The notes beneath the pieces were generated by a model. The model did no database searches. It worked only from the letters and a program-made list of their open reading frames with translations, and was not told the origin of the DNA. The position numbers and the translations under genes are program-made. This document shows positions 58,754 through 64,000 of a DNA stretch of 64,000 nucleotides, piece after piece; positions within the stretch are counted from its first letter, which is position 1, and each line of letters starts with the position of its first letter. Where the stretch lies: positions 992,001 through 1,056,000 of the forward strand of contig NZ_JAIGNK010000001.1 in the NCBI RefSeq assembly GCF_019711435.1, given 5' to 3'. This DNA comes from Qipengyuania polymorpha (GTDB lineage: Bacteria; Pseudomonadota; Alphaproteobacteria; Sphingomonadales; Sphingomonadaceae).

Positions 58754-60502
58754 GTGTCGGAAGAGCGCAGCGGAGCTGCCATATTGATCGAATGCCTCAA
58801 GCGGCAGGGAGTCGAATTCGTGTTCGGCTATCCCGGCGGCGCTGTGCTGCCGATCTATGACGAACTCTTCGCCGACAGCGACATCCGCCACATCCTCGTG
58901 CGCCATGAAGCGGGCGCGGCGCATGCAGCCGAAGGCTATGCGCGCTCGACCGGCAAGCCCGGCGTGGTGCTGGTCACCTCCGGCCCCGGTGCGACCAATG
59001 CGGTGACCGGCATTGCCGATGCCTACATGGACTCCATCCCCATGGTGGTCATCACCGGCCAGGTGCCGACCGCGCTCATCGGCACGGATGCTTTCCAGGA
59101 AGCCGATACAGTTGGCCTGACCCGCCATTGCTCCAAGCACAATTACCTCGTGAAGGACCCCGAGCGGCTGCGCGCCACCATCGAGGAAGCCTTTCGCATT
59201 GCGACCACGGGCCGCCCGGGTCCGGTGGTGGTCGACATTCCCAAGGATGTGCAGATCGCGCTTGCCGAGTGGAGCGATCAGGACGAAACACCCCTTCCCT
59301 CGCACCGCTACCAGCCGCGCATGGTCGGCGCAGCGGACGAGATTGCCGAGGCGGTGGAAATGCTCGCCAAGGCAGAGCGCCCCGTGTTCTACACCGGCGG
59401 CGGCGTCATCAACGCGGGGCCTCGCGCTTCGGAAAGCCTGCGCAAGCTGCAGCGCGCGACCGGCGCTCCGGTGACGAGCACGCTGATGGGGCTCGGCGCA
59501 TTCCCCGCCGACCATCCCGACTGGCTCGGTATGCTCGGCATGCACGGCACCTATGAAGCCAACATGGCGATGAACCGCGCCGACCTCATCGTGGCCATAG
59601 GCTCGCGCTTCGACGACCGGGTGACCGGCCGTCTCGACGCCTTTGCGCCCGAGGCGAAGAAAATCCACATCGACATCGACCGCGCGCAGATAAACAAGAT
59701 TGTCCCCATCGACCTCGGCATTGTTGGCGACTGCGGCCATGTGCTCGACCAGCTGCTCGAAGGCTGGGGCAGCCGCAAGGGCCGCGACCTCTCCGAATGG
59801 AAGGCGCGCATCCTCGGCTGGAAGGCGCGCGATTGTCTCGCCTATCCGGAGAAGTCCGAGCAGATCATGCCGCAGAAGAGCATCGAACGCCTGTTCGCGC
59901 TGACTAAGGACCGCGACCCCATCATCACCACCGAAGTCGGCCAGCACCAGATGTGGGCGGCGCAATATTTCGGTTTCATGGGCCCGAACAAGTGGCTCAC
60001 CAGCGGCGGTCTCGGCACGATGGGCTACGGTCTCCCCGCAGCGATCGGCGCGCAGCTTGGCAATCCGGACAGTCTCGTCATCGACATCGCGGGCGAGGCG
60101 AGCATCCAGATGAACATCCAGGAACTGGGCACCGCGAGCCAGTTCCGCCTGCCGGTGAAGGTGTTCATCCTCAACAACGAATACATGGGCATGGTCCGCC
60201 AGTGGCAGGAACTGACCTATGAAAGCCGCTATTCGAACAGCTATTCGGACAGCCTGCCCGATTTTGTGAAACTGGCCGAAGCTTACGGCTGGAAGGGCAT
60301 CCGCATCGAGGACGAAAGCCAACTCGACGCCGGCATCGAAGCGATGCTCGCGCATGACGGTCCGGTGATGGTCGATTGCCAGGTGGCGAAGGAAGCAAAC
60401 TGCTTCCCGATGATCCCCAGCGGCGCGGCGCATACCGATATGCTGCTCTACGGCGACCAGGTCGGCGGCACGATGGACGACGAAGCGAAGGCACTCGTAT
60501 AA
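58754..60502 (+). CDS. ilvB: Acetolactate synthase large subunit
   Basis: 582 residues from a GTG at 58754, chosen because GGAGGAA lies 4 bases upstream; an in-frame ATG at 58730 is the alternative. The enzyme makes acetolactate or acetohydroxybutyrate for Val/Leu/Ile. [16 protein letters not shown] holds the catalytic Glu52; FAD-domain [20 protein letters not shown] is present. The ThDP/Mg motif reads [13 protein letters not shown], with Glu448 where most ThDP enzymes have Asp. It is coupled by TAATG to the next gene. Confidence 0.95.
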   Translation: MSEERSGAAILIECLKRQGVEFVFGYPGGAVLPIYDELFADSDIRHILVRHEAGAAHAAEGYARSTGKPGVVLVTSGPGATNAVTGIADAYMDSIPMVVITGQVPTALIGTDAFQEADTVGLTRHCSKHNYLVKDPERLRATIEEAFRIATTGRPGPVVVDIPKDVQIALAEWSDQDETPLPSHRYQPRMVGAADEIAEAVEMLAKAERPVFYTGGGVINAGPRASESLRKLQRATGAPVTSTLMGLGAFPADHPDWLGMLGMHGTYEANMAMNRADLIVAIGSRFDDRVTGRLDAFAPEAKKIHIDIDRAQINKIVPIDLGIVGDCGHVLDQLLEGWGSRKGRDLSEWKARILGWKARDCLAYPEKSEQIMPQKSIERLFALTKDRDPIITTEVGQHQMWAAQYFGFMGPNKWLTSGGLGTMGYGLPAAIGAQLGNPDSLVIDIAGEASIQMNIQELGTASQFRLPVKVFILNNEYMGMVRQWQELTYESRYSNSYSDSLPDFVKLAEAYGWKGIRIEDESQLDAGIEAMLAHDGPVMVDCQVAKEANCFPMIPSGAAHTDMLLYGDQVGGTMDDEAKALV

Positions 60503-60797
60503 TGGTTATCTCGAAGGAACTTCCAGCGGCGCTCGCCGCCAAGGCGCAGCGCCGCAATTGGTACACGCGCGAAAACGCGAATCAGCTGCTCGACTGGATC
60601 GAGGAGACGGGCCAGCGCTTCCTCGGCGTCGATGTGGCGCAGGCGCAGGACGATGGGAGCTGGCTGCTCATCGACGAGGGGCTGGACCTCTCGCGCCAGA
60701 CCGAGAATTTCGAGGCCGTGCGCCGCGGCCGCCAGTTCGTCGCCGAATATGACGGCGCAGGCCGCATGTTCGCGCCCGTGTGGCAGGACCGCGGTGC

Positions 60798-60801
<4 letters not shown>
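60502..60801 (+). CDS. Hypothetical 99-residue protein inserted between ilvB and ilvN
   Basis: The ATG overlaps the ilvB stop (TAATG) and the stop overlaps the ilvN start (ATGA), so translation of all three is coupled. The protein starts [20 protein letters not shown] and has a Trp- and acid-rich middle with DWIEETGQRFLGVDVAQAQ and SWLLIDEGLDLSRQTENF. It is soluble with no signal. I do not recognise a family, and the position suggests a role in acetolactate synthase assembly or control (inference). Confidence 0.8.
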
Positions 60802-62376
<1,575 letters not shown>

Positions 62377-62420
62377 CGGGATAGGTCGCGTCCATCAGAA
62401 TTCCTTGGGAGAGGATGCAC

Positions 62421-63026
62421 ATGGGCGCGGCCGACAACCTCCATTTCAAATGCCACTGCGGCGCAGTCGCGGGTGAATTGCGCGACGTCGGCCCCAAACA
62501 GGGCGACCGCTACACGTGCTATTGCAACGACTGCCGCGATTTCCTGCGCCTGATGGACCGCGAGGATGCGCTAGACAGCGCGGGCGGCTGCTCGGTTTAC
62601 CAGACCCGTGTAGGTCACCTCCATATCGACAAGGGGCTGGACAGCCTCGCCTGCATCAATCTTACCGGCGGCCAATTGCTGCGCTGGTATTGCGAGACCT
62701 GCCGCACGCCCCTCTTCAACACGATGGACAATGGACGCTGGCCATTCCTGTCGATGGTGACGACCAGCATCGATGAGGAGGCACGCGACAAGGTCCTCGG
62801 CCCACCGCGCGGAAGTGTCTTTGCAAAATTCGCGACCGGTCCGGATGTGGTCACCCCGCCCGTTTCGGCTTTCACCATGATACGCCGGGTCATCGCCCGC
62901 CTCTTCGCCGACCGCTTCTCCGGTGCACGCAAGGGCTTCCAGCTTTTCGACCCGGCCAGCGCAGCCCCGATTGCCGAACCCCGCAGCCCAACCGATGAGG
63001 AAAAGCAGGCGCTCGGCAGGATTTGA
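62421..63026 (+). CDS. DUF6151/GFA-like zinc-binding protein
   Basis: 201 residues from the ATG at 62421, chosen for spacing from GGGAGAGG. Cysteine pairs FKCHCGAV near 10, YTCYCNDCRDF near 33 and RWYCETCRTPLFNT near 90 match the GFA (formaldehyde-activating) Mss4-like zinc fold. The C-terminal half is less conserved with a basic stretch RRVIARLFADRFSGARKG. The role is unknown. It is near DUF4329. Confidence 0.82.
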   Translation: MGAADNLHFKCHCGAVAGELRDVGPKQGDRYTCYCNDCRDFLRLMDREDALDSAGGCSVYQTRVGHLHIDKGLDSLACINLTGGQLLRWYCETCRTPLFNTMDNGRWPFLSMVTTSIDEEARDKVLGPPRGSVFAKFATGPDVVTPPVSAFTMIRRVIARLFADRFSGARKGFQLFDPASAAPIAEPRSPTDEEKQALGRI

Positions 63027-63063
63027 CGGGCTGAACCGCTCGACAAGAGCAACTCTTCACGCC

Positions 63064-63672
63064 ATGCCTCCACCAATGGGGGACGCAAACACCAACAAGC
63101 TGCTCTACGTACTCTGCGCGATTGCCTTCGCCGCGGTCATCTTCAACCAGCTGACCCGCGAACGCTCGCCCGCTTACGAGCCGCAGTCGAGCCTCGACGA
63201 GATTACCCGCTACACACGCGCAACGCTCGAGGATTTGCAGGAACGCTCCATCACGCAGAACCAGGAATTCTGCGGCGTCGTCTATGAAGACGAGGCGGGC
63301 AAGCTGCACACCGCCAAAATCTATGACGGCACACGCGCGACCTGCGCTTTCGACTGGGGCCTCCCGCTCGGCAACAATGTCGTCGCCAGCTTTCACACGC
63401 ATGGAGGCTACGACGTCGGTTTCGACAGCGAAATGCCCTCGATTGAGGATCTCGCCAGCGATATCGACGCGCGCATCTACGGCTTCATTTCCACCCCCGG
63501 CGGGCGCCTCTGGCAAACCGACTGGAGGCAAGAAACCGTAATCCAGATTTGCGGCGAAGCCTGCTTGCGCCAAGACCCGCGCTATGCCGGCACGCAGAAA
63601 GAGCGGCTTGCCCTCTCCTACACTTTCGATGACTTGCAGACACGCGGTGGCTACGGCACTCGGGCGGAGTGA
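63064..63672 (+). CDS. DUF4329 domain-containing membrane-anchored protein
   Basis: 202 residues from the ATG at 63064; a second Met is at 63076. One N-terminal helix (LLYVLCAIAFAAVIFNQL) anchors it. The domain has FCGVVYEDEAGKLHTAKIYD, NNVVASFHTHGGYD and GFISTPGGRLWQTD, the DUF4329 pattern; the His-Thr-His in ASFHTHGGYD may bind metal. Two Cys near the C-terminus (QICGEACLRQ) could form a disulfide. It overlaps the next gene as GTGA. Confidence 0.78.
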   Translation: MPPPMGDANTNKLLYVLCAIAFAAVIFNQLTRERSPAYEPQSSLDEITRYTRATLEDLQERSITQNQEFCGVVYEDEAGKLHTAKIYDGTRATCAFDWGLPLGNNVVASFHTHGGYDVGFDSEMPSIEDLASDIDARIYGFISTPGGRLWQTDWRQETVIQICGEACLRQDPRYAGTQKERLALSYTFDDLQTRGGYGTRAE

Positions 63673-64000
63673 ACCTTTCCGACTGCCATAACATCGACGA
63701 TTTCCGCACACTGGCGAAGAAGCGCCTGCCGTGGCCGGTGTTCGACTACATCGACGGCGCGGCGGATGACGAGCTGACCAAGGCGCGCAACACTGCCGCC
63801 TTCGATGATGTCGACCTCGTGCCCGACGTACTGGCAGGCGTCGAGACCATCGACACCAGTTGCTCCATCATGGGCTGCCGCAGCGAACTGCCGCTGATGC
63901 TCAGCCCGACCGCCCTCCAACGTGCATTCCACCGCGATGGCGAGCGGGCAGTGGCGAAGGCGGCAGAGAAATTCGGCGTGTGGTTCGGCATCTCCAGCCT
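63669..64000 (+). CDS. FMN-dependent alpha-hydroxy-acid dehydrogenase (3' truncated)
   Basis: 110 complete codons from a GTG at 63669 that overlaps the DUF4329 stop; the gene runs off the window. The visible text NIDDFRTLAKKRLPWPVFDY and YIDGAADDELTKARNTAAF, and later LPLMLSPTALQRAFHRDGE, with AVAKAAEKFGVWFGISS, is the LldD/glycolate-oxidase start. Such enzymes oxidise lactate or related acids to keto acids. The active-site His/Arg region is outside. Confidence 0.9.
   Translation, partial: MNLSDCHNIDDFRTLAKKRLPWPVFDYIDGAADDELTKARNTAAFDDVDLVPDVLAGVETIDTSCSIMGCRSELPLMLSPTALQRAFHRDGERAVAKAAEKFGVWFGISS

Noticed and set aside
58736..60433. A 565-codon minus-strand frame opposite ilvB
   Set aside because: Antisense shadow of ilvB; no recognisable domain.

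Overview
The window is GC-rich alphaproteobacterial chromosome. The best match by gene content and protein style is Sphingomonadales, most likely Erythrobacteraceae (Erythrobacter/Qipengyuania/Altererythrobacter). Pointers are the split F0 operon with both b and b' subunits, a CP4-like class II EPSP synthase, the FYDLN zinc-ribbon protein with an acidic tail, Coq4, and the coaD/cyclophilin/queA/tgt neighbourhood. Coding density is very high and many genes overlap by ATGA or TGATG. I see no insertion sequence, prophage, CRISPR array or rRNA. There is one tRNA, Ala(GGC).

Layout. 0-2.4 kb (+): the end of rplI (L9), amn, and a small low-GC orphan gene. 2.5-9.8 kb (-): a chain of mostly overlapping genes running asd, lipoprotein, HCCA-isomerase-like, alpha/beta hydrolase, M2 peptidase, beta-propeller lipoprotein, RimB-like protease, rimK. 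9.9-12.4 kb (-): an S9 dipeptidyl peptidase with an extra N-terminal domain. 12.4-12.8 kb: an intergenic region with CtrA-type TTAA boxes and tandem plus-strand terminators, a candidate small RNA locus. 12.8-18.7 kb: the ribosome-maturation cluster ffh-rpsP-rimM and trmD-rplS, interrupted by a nitrilase, a small membrane protein and an opposite-strand thioredoxin-reductase-like flavoprotein. 18.8-22.1 kb: tRNA-Ala, the FYDLN protein, then aroA, two small membrane proteins and cmk. 22.1-26.1 kb: rpsA, gloB and a quinone oxidoreductase. 26.1-28.7 kb (-): the F0 ATP synthase operon atpI-B-E-b'-b. 28.8-32.8 kb (-): the AsmA-like ydbH-ynbE-ydbL operon.

32.8-41.2 kb: radC, a DUF3857/transglutaminase protein, purB, a LapA-like protein-pyrF-trpF, an outer-membrane barrel and rpsD. 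41.2-51.1 kb (mostly -): a 56-codon gene, an M50-like protease, an SDR, tgt, DUF481, a barrel protein, an ABC-2 exporter, queA, a periplasmic cyclophilin, a palindromic repeat, coaD, ispA and xseB. 51.1-55.9 kb (+): DUF2177, a YdjM-like membrane protein, purL, DUF6122, DUF3052 and an iodotyrosine-deiodinase-like nitroreductase. 55.9-58.7 kb: coq4, then serB and miaA overlapping head to head. 58.7-64 kb (+): ilvB, an inserted 99-residue gene, ilvN, ilvC, DUF6151, DUF4329 and the start of an FMN-dependent alpha-hydroxy-acid dehydrogenase cut by the window edge.

Functionally this is mostly housekeeping: translation and ribosome maturation, tRNA modification (queA/tgt, miaA, trmD), purine and pyrimidine synthesis (purB, purL, pyrF, amn, cmk), amino acid synthesis (asd, aroA, trpF, serB, ilvBNC), energy (F0, Coq4) and envelope biogenesis (ydbH operon, barrels, peptidases). 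No complete new system is evident. The most unusual signals are the CtrA-box/small-RNA locus at 12.5 kb, the deiodinase-like enzyme at 55.3 kb, the gene inserted within ilvBN, and the low-GC domain inserted in the S9 peptidase.
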